A stretch of 64,000 nucleotides of DNA, from contig BCHH01000003.1 of the NCBI GenBank assembly GCA_001599595.1, positions 3,019,151-3,083,150 of the forward strand. The letters run 5' to 3'. Source of the DNA: Beverwykella pulmonaria (Eukaryota > Ascomycota > Dothideomycetes > Pleosporales > Melanommataceae). The notes below the pieces were generated by a model that worked only from the letters and a program-made list of their open reading frames with translations, had not been told where the DNA came from and searched no databases. Below, piece after piece: positions 41,123 through 53,015 of the stretch. The position numbers and the translations under genes are program-made. Positions within the stretch are counted from its first letter, which is position 1. Each line of letters opens with the position of its first letter.

Positions 41123-44100
41123 TTAAAAGTTCCAACCCTTAAGCCACATAGCAAGCAGGTTTTGGTTGATAAGAGGTACATCACCCTTCAACACTACTTT
41201 TGTATTGGAGGATTCACAGCGTATATCCTCCCTCCCATATTCCAGCGACCCAAGGAACATTTTGAACTTCAAGGCAGGAAGACCGCTTGCATCGACTTTT
41301 CCCGAAATCGCTGCTTCATCCACTTTGTCCAGCCACTCTGGCAGACTAATCTTGTCCCCAGAAATGTGATATTTGTTGATCAGTGTATCTAGGAAGACTT
41401 CCCAAGGCACGACTTCAGGATGCACAGCGTTGAAAATTTTTATCGCTGGCGTTTGCGTGGGTGCCTCGAGAGCAATATCTGCAACGACAATTCCAAGAAC
41501 ATCGGCGGGTATCCAGTCCACGGGTGCTACATGTGTGGGAAAGGCACTAAGAGTTTTGGAAGTCTTGATGATGGATAGTAGCCATTGTTGGACTGGCCAA
41601 TCTGCGCCACCAGCAACCGCACTATGTGAGGTACTTGCGCAAGAGGTACTCCCCCCAATTTGCCCGACGCGCAGAATTTGGATTGGAATCCCACAGCTCT
41701 CGTGTGAAATCTGTAAGATTTTCTCAGCGACGCATTTGGATTCCCCGTACCCTGTTGGAAGTGCGACACCGACATCCTGGACAGGACTCTCCGGAATAAC
41801 CGGTTGGTCGCGGTGAACGCGAGACCAGTCACCAACGGCCGCAACGGAAGAGATAAAGAAAAGTCTAGCAGATCTTGTGCTTGAGGCGCAGAGGTCGATG
41901 ATGCTACGTAAGCCCGTCAAAAACGGTCTTTCAAATGCCGAGAGGGGAATGGTGAAGTCCGGCTTCCAAGAGTTGTAGATGATGCAGTCCACATTTGAAG
42001 AAACAGTTGCGAGGTCGGTGTCAGCAAGGCCAAGTCTGGGAGAATCCAGATGCATTGGTAGGAACTTTGCTTTCAAGAAGGTTGATGAGGAGTACAGACC
42101 ATGGGCCTTCAATGCTGTCGCGGTTCTGGCCTCGGCATTTGATCCCCGATTCAGGCAATACAGTGTCTCGACGCTGGGATTTGCGAGAAGCGATGCAATG
42201 ATATAAGTGCCCAGAAATCCGGTGGATCCCACAATTGCAACACATCGACAGGTTTCGAGGTTGGCTTTGGGGACAGACGGTGGAAGTAGCCCCTGGGTGT
42301 ACTTGCGTATGAGTTCTTCCATTTTAGTAGTTCGACTGTTTCCTTCGTCTTCATTCGGAAGTCTTCTAAAGTTGAGAAATTGGAAAAGAAACCTGGATAA
42401 TTTTTCCAGGGATGAGTGGTGGTAGATGGTGCGAGTGTTAAGCCAGGAAAAGTCTTGACTAGGCGAGCTGTCTTTCAGTGCCATTGTTAAGGCCTGAATG
42501 AGCTGTGTTATCATGACTGAATCTAGCCCTCGTGAAAAGAGATCATCCTGATCTGCAATGTCACTCAGTTCAGGAAACAAGGTTGTTACAATACGACGGA
42601 CAAATTCGAGTATTGTGCCACTTTCAAAGACTGGCTTCATGGTTGACTGCAGCGTCGGTAGTTTGTGGGAGGGTGCAACTGAGATGGACTGTGCAGCGTA
42701 AAGACTGTCTATCTCAGCTCGGTAAAGCGCTTCGGTGAGCTTCCGGACGATCGTGCCCTTTCCAGCGCGAGTAAAAGGCTTGTCTAGTCTTGAAACAATA
42801 ATGTTACCACGCAGTATTCGACCTTGGGCAGGGAGAAGGCGATTCGCTTCTTCAACAAGAGGCCAAATGTCGTCGATAATTCCATTTCGCTCTTCCAATG
42901 AAACATCAGGTTTTATCTCAATTAAAAGAGTTGCTTGAGATCGTCCTTGGCCGATTATCAGAGCGCCAGCCAGAGCGGGATGGCCTTGCATTGAGAGCTC
43001 CATTGGTACTGGATTGAACTTTTCTCCATTAGAAAGAACGATGATATCATCTCGCCTGCCGAAGTATTGCCATAATCCAGTCTTTTCAGGATGTTGTTTA
43101 AAGAGATCTTTCGTGCGATATTCAAAGATTCCAGGCATATTATGATTGAGAGCTGAGATCCGCTCAGTGCTAGAGTCAGCGAAGAGAACCAGTTCGAAGG
43201 CACCATCTTCGTCTGGTGAATGCTGCATTTCTAACTTAAACCTTGGATTCCACTCCATCCAAGCCCAATCTTCGGGGGCTGGCGCAAGTTGCGGAACTTG
43301 AAAAGCCTCCGTGGATCCGTAGAGGGGACACAATTCAGTAACTTTAGATAGCGTCTCGCCTGCTTTTGGAGAGAATGGGCCGCCCGTGTAGCACAGGAAG
43401 TCAAGCTTCTTAAAGAAGTCGATTCCATTAGGCTCGAGGAGCAACTGCTCTGCAATCGAAGGTGGCAAGTAAAGAGCACGAAGATCTTGGTGTTGCATCA
43501 CCTCTTTGAGAAGGAGTCCACTTGGTGGCATAAGGGGAGGCCCAAGTACAGGGCTCGACACTTCCGTAAAAATCGGATTGATAAGTACGGAGAGAAAGCC
43601 GGCAAGATGGAAGTATGGAAAAACCGTGTAGAAGCGTCCTCCACCGTTGAAATCCCAGATCGAATAGTCACGGTTTCGTCGGCCCGGAACCGTTGGTAAA
43701 TCTCTTTCTCGGTCCAGGACTGCGAAAGTAGCATGTGTCATGACAATGGGTTTCGGGACGCCTATTGCGTGGTTAGATCTGCGGTGTAGTGTACTGAGAA
43801 AATTTCATCGAACCTGTAGAGCCTGATGAGTGAAGAACAACAATAGGGTCATTCTTCACCTTTTCGAAGTCCTTAGAGAAAGGGTAAGATTGAGGGTAGC
43901 TGCGCAACATTTCTTGAAAAGAAGGAACTTCGGCACAAGTTAAGCTGTTGTTACCTGTGAGGAGCTGTTTTACCACTGGAGCAACCTCAGTGGCATGTAA
44001 AATCTTCGAGCAACCCGTCTGATCCATCAAGGAATTGTTGGTCGAAGGTGGGTTGCGTGGAGATGGAAGCAGAACCTATGGAAGTGTGTTAGGATTAAAT

Positions 44101-44411
44101 TCTCGAAGTAAAAGCTCGGAGTCTGCTACTTTGTATCCAGCCTTCACTGCGCCGAGGAAAACGGCTGCACTCCTCAGGTCAGGTATTCCAATGTACGTTA
44201 GTGTCTCAAAACTTTGGCTCTGCCCTAATTTACTGACGATCCACCAAGCCATAAAATTTACGCATCTTGCCATGTCGTTGCAAGAGATGTCCACGAACCC
44301 ACCGGCTAGGTCGCGATCTCGTGGAATCGATGCATAGAGACGATCTGGCGTCGATGAAGCATGATCATCCAATGCCTGGGGTAGGAGCCTGGACCCATGA
44401 GTTGGTTTCAT
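41123..44411 (-). CDS. NRPS-like enzyme, adenylation-thiolation-reductase (carboxylic acid reductase type)
   Basis: 1060 aa from exons (minus) 44130-44411, 43814-44075 and 41123-43761 (introns 54 and 52 nt). The splices rebuild GYKVLLPSPRNP and the A3 core HSSGSTGVPKPIV. The adenylation domain (about 1-510) has YGSTEAFQVP (A5), YFGRRDDIIVLSNGEKFNP (A7/A8) and FTRAGKGTIVR (A10 Lys). The thiolation domain carries DLFSRGLDSVMITQL, with the phosphopantetheine Ser near residue 600. The reductase domain (about 680-1060) begins with the NADPH motif VGSTGFLGTYI and holds FFISSVAAVGDW and the GYGESKCVAEK catalytic Tyr-Lys pair. It has no condensation domain. Such enzymes activate one acid and release it as aldehyde or alcohol, as in fungal aryl-acid reductases. 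The substrate is not predictable here. Confidence 0.95.
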
Positions 44412-46793
44412 TATTGGAAATGGTTGCGACGTTGTTTGATGTTCCGAGTGGCTATGCTATTAGATGTCGGAAAGGGTGCGTTGGATGAGTTGCGGAAAAG
44501 CTGGTTGAAAAGGAATAGGAATGACGTTCAGATTTCAACAGTAGAGAAGCATTGAATGCAATTTAAGAGTAAGCAGTAAAAGGTGGCGTGGGCCCTCATG
44601 AGATCCCATGTGGTGTCGACGCGGTGCGGCGTTGATTATCAAGTGTTTTTAGATGCAACAAATCCGTGCCACACTTGTACTTAACCGCCGGCAGGATTAA
44701 TAACGGACAAAAAACCACACAACAACCAAGTCATCATGCACGCTTCGAGTATTGCTATGGGAAAATAGAGACGTTGCAGGCGTCCATTCTTCGGACTCCG
44801 AGGTCCTCACAAGGCCTCCCTTTCTCCTGCACAACGGGAGGGAAATAAGTGGCGCACTCGAAAAGTCACTCTCTTTAAGATAGAATCTTGCAACAACGAT
44901 AAACGCTATAGTTTATTTAATAGATACTCTCTATAAAAGAGATACTCTAGTATCCTGTACTGCTTATCGCATGTTAATTACATTTCTTGTTGCTGTTCTA
45001 TGCTACTTTCAAGTACTAAGGTTTTGACGTGGCTCCCATGTTTGCTGACTAGTTGAGCCACTTATTTTCCGCCCCGCGTCTCGCTTGGGTGATCAGTGTG
45101 ACGTATAGTGGAGGCTGTCAGTCGTCTAAAGAATTGGTGTCCATTTACAGAGTGTGTGGAGATAGCTCGCGCGAGAACTACATATACCCGCACCAGGGGA
45201 ACTAACTAGAATAGGGCAGTGCTAGAACTTGTAGAACATGTGATACTGTATGCTTTCCAGATCAGCTATTTGTTTTCACAAGTGTATTGAGGATGAAGCT
45301 CTTCAAAAGTTAAATCATATTTGTTTTCAGTTCATGTCATAGTCGTGATTGTCTTGAATTTGCATAACGTTTAACCGTCTTGTATACTTCCAAACCTGCT
45401 CAAGAGTAAAAACTCTCGATAAAACAAGTGTCTTCCATGTCACTTTGTCTATGCTTACGTCGAAATTCAATTACAGTTTCAGACGACATAGACCCGCTGT
45501 TTTAGGTAAGCAAGATCCTAGCATGTTCAATTCTTTGCCTATCAGCCCGCATGCATTCAACAAACTCTCTATCATCACCGCCCCCTTCTCCCTCAATCTT
45601 CACCAAATATCCCCCCTCCATACCCCAGCGTCCGATACTCCTCTTCCATAGTCTGCCTAATCACACCCGGCCTCTCTGGAAATCCCTCCAATTCAATCGA
45701 CAACCTAGTCGGCTGCGGATGCCTCTCCAAAGCCTGGTGTTTGCGTTTTCATCTAATCTCCTTATCATTTCTTTGACCACCACGTTATCAAAATTTCCGT
45801 TTTGAAGGCGGTTACCCATCAGTCAGGGCTCGTTAGTAATCTGGAGAGTGTGTTCCGCAACAGCCGCGTGTCCATTGCATTCGAGAAGTGTGGCTAGTTA
45901 TTGTAGCTGCATTTGGGGCTGGGACTAGTGCTCAAGGTAGATGATCTTGGGAAGTGTAAGTTGGGCTATGTGAGATTGGGACGCATTTGGAACTAAGAAT
46001 GTATCTTCTACGCAGGAAGATATTATAGTTAAACATCTCCACAACAAAGGATCTGGTTAGATAATGGTCATGTATTTTAGAGACCACGAGGTGCAAGCCC
46101 CAATATGCGGCTTCCTTATTTTGAACGCTGGGAAGTGTTCGATTAATTTGAGAAGAAAAGCAGTAGGTCAGGCGATGACAGGCGTGAGGCTGAAGTGTCT
46201 TGTGAAGAAACATGCGCACTAAAGAGGGCGAAATCTTGACCAAAGCACATGTACATGAAGAATAGAAGTTATTTATATACAACAAGAACAAACCTCTACC
46301 GGCTAAAGCAACATGATGAAAACACGCTCGCTATGCAACTTCGCCAAAACTGTGCCATACAGTGACAAATATCCTTCCATAATGCTCAACAGATACGCAA
46401 ATGCCCACACGAGATATTCCCACACTCTCCCACTCTGCTATTCCGAAATAGTCACAGCTAGTTCAGAACCCAATTCAAACAATACTTGAACTTGCTTTGA
46501 CGTTTGTCAGACTTGACACCGTCTTTCTCATCCTGTTCATTCTTGTACTCGCTACGATGCCCGCTATGATGCTCGCTCCAATGTTGATGATGGCTTGTAT
46601 GATGTTGGCCTCCAAGGCCAGTAATATGATGACAATGCTTCCAATTCCTCTCATCCCCATGATAACTGTTCTGGAGATGACGCTTATGCTCCGCTTCCCG
46701 ATGTTCGTTCTAATCTTTTTCGTCCCTGGTCGATGCTAATAAGTAGAAGTCGCTCCAAACGCTGAGAGCAAGGATGCTCAGACGTCAAATGTA
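44412..46793. other. Intergenic, 2.4 kb
   Basis: Promoter side of the NRPS-like gene and 3' side of the DUF8035-type gene. An ATG-less minus frame of about 85 codons near 46459-46718 is His/Glu/Lys-rich (HHITGLGGQHHTSHHQHW) and is noted as a finding, not called. No other feature is seen. Confidence 0.5.
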
Positions 46794-49700
46794 TCATCTT
46801 CCAGCTTCAATCATTCGTGGTCGATCCCGTTCGCGGTCACGTTCCCGATCCCGAGCAAGGTAATCGTCGTCGCTGTCATCATCTCTACGACGGTCCCTAT
46901 CCCGGTCCTCATTGTCGCGATGGCTGCGGTGGTTTCGCCTGTCACGATCCTTCTCGCGGGATTCATATTCATCCCCTGTGTTGAATGTCAGTATTCTTAT
47001 TCGTGTAGTGAGCAAAATTCGGGAATATACCTCTAGCTTCACGGATCTCCTTGGTACGATCTGCCAGCTTCTGGATCTCCGCCTTGGTCAAAACCCTCAA
47101 GACAATCACACAGTCTAACCTCTCCTCATACCGCTCTTTGGCAGCATCCAAGGCCTCTGGGTTGACCAGCCTGCGGTCGATCTTTGTCCATCGAGCATCG
47201 ACTGGAATATCCTTGCCCTTCAGTTGACTCTTGTGGGGTGCAACACCCTCGCGGATGGGATCAGGGTGCTCGGGGAACTTCTCGGTTGGTTTGCGGAGAA
47301 TACTCTTTGGAGCGGGCTGAGGCTCCCTAGGCGGAGTAACAATCTGGACAGACCTGCTACTAGAGTCATGATTGCCGGCTGGGGATGTGAGCGAGTCAGG
47401 CTCCTGAACGATGTTGGTGTCTAAGACATTTCCCGGACGCTCATACCCACGAGATCGGACATCGTCCGACCCATCGCGAGAAGAGTCTCTTTCATCCCTG
47501 CGTCGTCGTCGCTCCCTATCCCTGTCTCTATCCCTATCTCTCTCTGCATCGTCGGGATCCCGGTCTCGAGCGGCTCTGCCAGCTCGTTCCGCTTCTAGTG
47601 CAATTCGCCGGCGATACTCTTCATCAGGATCAAGGGCGGCCTCTTTCGGAAGGGAATCCTTCCGGCGATCGCTCTCCCGAGCAGCACCTCTGTCGACATA
47701 GTGACGAGGTCGCTCCTCACTGCTGTCGTCAGATGAGTGCCCCTTGCGAGGCCTTCTCTCCCTTCTATCGTCCTCATGCCGACGCTCCTTCGCCTTGCGT
47801 TCTGCATCTTCTTGCAGAGAATATGAGGCGGTAGCAGGTGGGAGAGCGGCTTGCGTATGGGGAATACGTTCCTCGGGAGCGCGGGCTCTTAGATCCTCGA
47901 CACGAGGTTCTTCCGTGATTTTATCTCGCGCGTCTTCAGGGGCTCTGTCACGGCGATCCTCTGCACCTCTATCACGGCGGTCCTCCGATGCCCTGTCGCG
48001 TCGATCTTCCGGTGCTCTATCACGGCGGTCCTCGGGTGCTCGCTCGCGTCGATCATCTGACACTCTATCTCGTCGCTCCCGCTCATCTCGTTCGTCCCTC
48101 TCTTTGCGACGCTCTCGCTCCCTATCGGCTTCTCGATCTCGCTCACGATCCCGCTCACGAGACTTCAGAAGTTCATTGGCACCATAGGTTGCAGCAGCTG
48201 CCCCAGCAGCCACACCGGCCACAGCAGGGGCGATACGGCTGCCACGATCCTCTGCATGACTGACACGGCGATCTCTGTCACGGTCCCTGTCGCGGTCCCT
48301 GTCACGTTCCCTGTCACGTTCCCGTGGCCGCTCGTCATACGGCGGGGTAACGTCACGTTCCCGCGGTGCTCGAGATTCAGGTACTCGTGGGTCAGGTATA
48401 CGGGAATCTGAAAGCCGTGGGTCGATTCGGGTTTCAGAAACACGTGGATCAGCCATCCGAGGATCGGGCATGCGTGCCTCAGGAATCCGGACATCGGCGC
48501 GGTCGGGAGGTGGAGGATAGTACTGGGCTCCGTACTCCTCAGGCCTCGCGCGCCCCATCTCCTGCGCGCTCCACACGGGCTGTCTGTCCAGCGTGTAGTC
48601 CTGGACGAGTGCAGGATTTACGGACGCGATCCCAAATCCGCGCGAAACCACCTCCCTGTCTTCAAACCGATCGGCAGCGCCGTGACGCCGGCTTTCCAAA
48701 TCTCTGCTGTCCCGTCGGTCGTCTTGATACACATCACGTCCTCGCGGTTCTTGGTGGATAGTCGGAGCATGATGGCGAGCAGAGGATGACCTGACGATCG
48801 GAGCCTCGGCGTACGAGTCGTACTTTGGAGCATCCCTAGCTCTCTCTATCGAGGGTGACCTAACGTGGTGATCACGGACACTGCCATTCCTGCCAATGCC
48901 GTTATTGATCTTATCAAAGCCTCGAGTGGATGGTGGTGGGCCAAGAGCTCGGTCGGAGGTGCGCGGGGCCCGATCTATGACCATGCTCGTTGGGCGAGCA
49001 CTCCGTTCAACACTTCCCGAACGGGGCTGGCGCCAGGTGGGTTCGGTATCGTTGAACATGCCCGCTGCGTTGGTGTAGGAATACGCATCATCGCCGAAAT
49101 CAGCCCGCGGCAGAGGCTGGGTATGGTAGCTCCTCCCACCGCTGGTTATACCATAGCTTCGACCATCACCGCTCTCACGCCGGCGGGGTTCGATGATTTC
49201 CTTCTCGGCGATGAGCTTTGTACGGTGGCTGTTGTCGTCGACGCTGTAGACCTTCTTATGCTCGTGGCGAGATGGGCCGCCATGAGTGATGTAGGTGTCT
49301 GCCCGCGTGTCCCAAGATCGTGCCAGAGGGCTCGACGGACCATCGTGGTAGGTATGGATGCCGGGGGAGCGAATGGGAAGGGCGGCTGTGGTTATGGGAA
49401 GGGCGGAGATGGGCCTGATGTTGCGTTCATCGGTCTCGAGCGTGTTCCGGCGGCGTCGCCCCGAGTAGGGGTCGTATTTGGCCGTGGCCGTCCGTGACGT
49501 AGACGTGGCTGGAGCATAGGTGTGGGTTGTGTGGAGGGAACCCGGAATTCTCTCGCCGCTCGTCCTCGGTGACGAAGCCCCGCCTCGGTAGGTGGATGTG
49601 TACGAGGAGGGGTCGTAGTACGGCTCCGAGAACATGCCGGTCGACGACCTGGCTGGATGCCCTGCGCGGGTCCGGGGAGAGGACGGGCGGTAGTATCTCG

Positions 49701-49860
49701 AGTCCATGCTGCTCGACTTGGTGGTGACGGTCGAGGTCTTCACTTGGAGGGGAGTGACGGCGAGCGAATGACGTCGTGGGGGCAGCGGCGGCTGCGCGTT
49801 GGAGTTGTACGAATATCTCCGCAGACTCGGGGTCTTGGAGGGGACGAGAACGCTGTTCAT
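46794..49860 (-). CDS. Arg/Asp/Ser-rich DUF8035-type protein
   Basis: About 1003 aa from exons (minus) 47031-49860 and 46794-46975, with a 55-nt intron (CTGAC branch point, ACAG). Two starts are possible: MNSVLVPSKT (49860) or MDSRYYRPSS (49707). Most of the chain is low-complexity and probably disordered: SSP- and RSP-like motifs first, then Asp/Arg/Glu-rich tracts (RERDRERDRDRDRDR, and tandem APEDRRDR octapeptides), with one Ala/Gly stretch (IAPAVAGVAAGAAAATYG) between. Near the C-terminus lies the only folded-looking part: KGKDIPVDARWTKIDRRLVN, ALDAAKERYEERLD and VIVLRVLTKAEIQKLADRTKEI. I recognise this as the fungal DUF8035-type region. The protein ends in further Arg/Asp repeats. Function unknown; the composition suggests an RNA- or chromatin-associated scaffold. 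Confidence 0.85.
47928..48060 (-). repeat. Coding minisatellite, about five 24-bp units
   Basis: In-frame repeats within the DUF8035-type gene encode successive (A/S)(P/S)EDRRDR(A/G) octapeptides. Unit number is probably polymorphic; the frame is kept because units are multiples of three. Confidence 0.8.
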
Positions 49861-50966
49861 GGCTGCTGTCAGCTGCTGCAGGCAAAGACGGCTGGGAAAG
49901 CAAAGGGCGCAAACGAGGAGTCTGCGACGAGTTCTGGAGAAGAACTGTGTCCTGTTTGCACATACATTCTGTCCGTATATGGGCGCAGAGCCCACGGAAG
50001 AAGCTCTGGCTGGGTGACCCCGGCACCGTGGTTTGGCTGTTGTCAAAGCGATCGAAAAGGCCGGGTTGCAGGTGAGCAGCCCGATGGATGGCAGCTCGAG
50101 CGCTATCGCAGCCCAAAAAGCGCGTGCAGAGAGTGGTGAGGACGGGCGGTGGGCAGGGGCGGGGGGCTCTCAGGCTGTGGGCTTTGCCGTTGCGAGCAAG
50201 GTATTCCCAGGAGAGTAGCAGCCGTGAGTGGAGCTGCGGTGAGGCAGCAAATGGGGAGGGGCACGCACACACGCTCCACCGGCGAGTAGCGGGCAGGCGA
50301 TGGAGGAAGGCTTGGGGAGACACAGCAGCGGCGAGGCGGCGGGCCGGAGGCAGGGAGGAGGAAAATAGGGAGAGATCGCGAGTGTATGTTCGTTGTGTAC
50401 GCACGTCTGGCGGCCTGCTTTCTGGCCTGTGTGGTGGAGGGAGGCGATCAGCGCCCACTATGACATCGTTGTGTCCGGGCCCGCCAAGCCCTCTGGTCGC
50501 AGGCCTGCCAGTGCTTTCGCTTGCTGACCCTTTTTTTTCTGCATGCCCTGTGCTACTGGGCACGAATAGGGCCCCCAGCCGAGTCAACCGCTTTTCGTGC
50601 TCACCACCACGACCGACGCCCAAAATAGTAAACATGCAGTTCAATATCAAGCCTCTCCGCATCAAGACACCGGACGACGCTGCTGCCGCTGTCACGCCAA
50701 CTGCCGCCCCACTCGTGCCCACCCACGCTGGCTGAGGAAGTCGGCCATCTTGGGCAGGATAGCCCCGGCAGCAGCCCAAGCGGTCCTCAGTCATGAAGTC
50801 AGGGTCTCCATCGCCTTCGCGCGGCCCAACGTGACCCATTTCGAATCCCATCTCCGCCTCCTAGACACGTAGCACTGCACTGGGCCCGGTTTCAGCATAG
50901 AGTACGGCTTCCGCTTTCTATTTGGCGACTACCGTAGCTGTCTAGTTTCTGTATGCATTTATGCAT
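49861..50966. other. Intergenic, 1.1 kb
   Basis: Promoter and 5' UTR of the DUF8035-type gene, and 3' side of the sugar transporter. A long minus ORF through 49427-50851 overlaps the real gene in another frame and is not called. Confidence 0.6.
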
Positions 50967-53015
50967 CTATGCATCCTCAATGTGCTGTGCACCCATCACC
51001 CCCTTCTGGGGAGGCTTTCCCGTCACCGAGTCGGCGTCGTCGTTCGTGACATGGTGGTTCTGGAGCTGCTTCGCCCGCGAGTACCGCGGAATCGTGTCCT
51101 TGATGCAGCCCTTGATGATCTCGCCCTCGAAGAGCAGGTGGATCGACTCGAGTGGCACGCCCTTGGTCTCTGGCACGCAGAATATCACGTAAATGCCCAT
51201 GACAATGCAGCAGCTTCCAAACAGCAGGAACGTGCCGAACGTAATGTCGGCTAGCATAAGAGGAGTGATCTTGGCGATGACCTGGGCCGGTCAGCGGCAT
51301 GTAACGTTATCGTAGCGGTTTCTTTACTCACAAAGTTGAAAAGCCACTGGGTCATCAGTGCGGCAGCCATGACCTTCCAAGCGTGCTAAGTTAGCGCAGC
51401 TCCTCAGAGTAGAGGGGGAGGGCGAAAAGTAGGGTACTCACCAGAGAGCGAACATGATTCGGGGCGCACTCGCTCGATAGAACAAAGGGTATGGGACCCC
51501 AACCTATTCGGGATCAGCCCAAGCCACCAAGCTGCATGAGCAACGTGTGGACCTACCAAACGAATAGAAAACAACGAACAGATACACGCAGACGATCGCA
51601 AAGGTGCTCGATCCAGTGAGTGCATCGCCGGTTTTGACGGGGTTGACGGCCTGATTGACACCGATATAGAACATGGCGAAGGCTTGTCCGGCGCTACCAA
51701 TGAGCAGTGAATACTAGCACGAGGTGAGCATGCTTATTTCGAACCAAAGCAGTGGGCTTTGCATAACAAACCTTGCGTCCAATCTGTTCTGTTGCAAGCA
51801 TGAGACCCAATGCAGTAACCACGATCTTGACAATTCCATACACGCCCGTTGCGAAGAGACCCGCTGATGTCCCCTGAAGGCCCACCGACTTGAAGATCTG
51901 CGGCGCGTAGTAGTTGATGCTGTTCGTCCCTGTCCACTGCTGCCAGAACATGAGGATAACCGCGAAGGACGATTGGTAAAACATCCGCTTGCTCGAACAG
52001 GCCGCCTTGATCTGGGCCCTGAGCGGGAGTTTCTCGTGTCCCTGGAAGTCCAACACAATCTCGTCAAGCTCTTGAACGACGTCTTTGTCGTCAACAGACT
52101 TGCCACGCACCGTGGCAAGGGCTTTTGCGGCATCTCGCAGACGATTCTTTTCTACTAGCCATCTCGGGGACTCGTTCTGGAAGAAGATGCCAGTCAAGAG
52201 GAGAACGCCTGGAAGCATCTGAAGCGCGAAGGGAATCCTCCACTTAGCCGAGCTGAGTGTCTTGATCTGGATGCTGATTCCGTAGTTGACGAAGAAGGAC
52301 AAACAAATTCCGGTGACGTTGAACAGTTGCATGCTGCCGTCATTAGCTCCACGACTCTGTTGAGAAGCATTCAGTTCTCACCATCCGATGCAACGGCCTC
52401 GAATCTCCTTGTTCGCATTCTCGCCAATGTACGTTGGGACGACCGCCGAGATCAATCCGACGCCAAATCCTCCAATGACTCTGCCAACGTATAATTGGGC
52501 GAGGCTAGTCGTGTTAATGGCGCACAAAGTCTGAATGAGTGATCCTAGAAGGAAAATGCAGTCCGCAATGATGAGGGCCCATTTTCGGCCACTAATCAAA
52601 TGGTCAGTTTGCGGTAGGCAAATCACATGGGATTGGCTTACAAAGTGTCACTAATGTAGAACGAAGACAGAGCGCCAAAGAAGCATCCGGCTTGCAAAAC
52701 GGAGACGATGTTGCCCTGGAGCGCGGCAAAATCCGGGCTTTTCGAATTGAGATTGAACGAGTGCTGGAAAGAGTCCATTCCAAGAACACCTAGGTTATCA
52801 ATTAGGTTTGGCGGAAACAGTAGGGCGGCGGTTGAGATTTACCTCCAATCAAGCCCGTGTCCCATCCGAACAGCTGGTTGGGTTAGCAAGCGGTCCCAAA
52901 TCCGAGAGCTGCAGTCACATACCATGCCACCAAACGAGGCGACGGCCGTGAGGAAGTAGACGCGGCGATACGCCTTGATGTCGCTCAAGATTGCTCTGAC
53001 GTCGAATTTCGCCAT
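50967..53015 (-). CDS. MFS sugar/quinate-type transporter
   Basis: 539 aa from nine exons (minus): 52923-53015, 52843-52873, 52642-52789, 52382-52591, 51772-52333, 51557-51713, 51442-51503, 51332-51373 and 50967-51281. Introns are short and the total frame closes. Sugar-porter signatures: FGGMLFGWDTGLIGG in helix 1, GRKWALIIAD after helix 2, VGRVIGGFGVGLISAVVP in helix 4, ESPRWLVEKNR after helix 6, FWQQWTGTNSINYYAPQIF in helix 7, and VPETKGVPLE after helix 12. The junction at 51373 uses acceptor GGAAG; a TTAG 12 bases earlier would add HAWK. The C-tail is hydrophilic. The LESIHLLFEGEIIKG motif resembles quinate/qa-y-type and related porters; hexose, pentose or quinate are all possible. Confidence 0.93.

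Noticed and set aside
47744..48187. 147-codon plus-strand Ser/Arg ORF resembling an SR protein
   Set aside because: It is the exact antisense of the APEDRRDR coding repeats.
48865..49497. 210-codon plus-strand ORF
   Set aside because: Antisense shadow of the Arg/Ser-rich coding sequence; composition mirrors the minus gene.
49427..50851. 474-codon minus-strand ORF
   Set aside because: Overlaps the DUF8035-type gene in another frame; its length comes from Arg/Ser/Pro-biased repeats and GC-rich promoter sequence, and it shows no domain.
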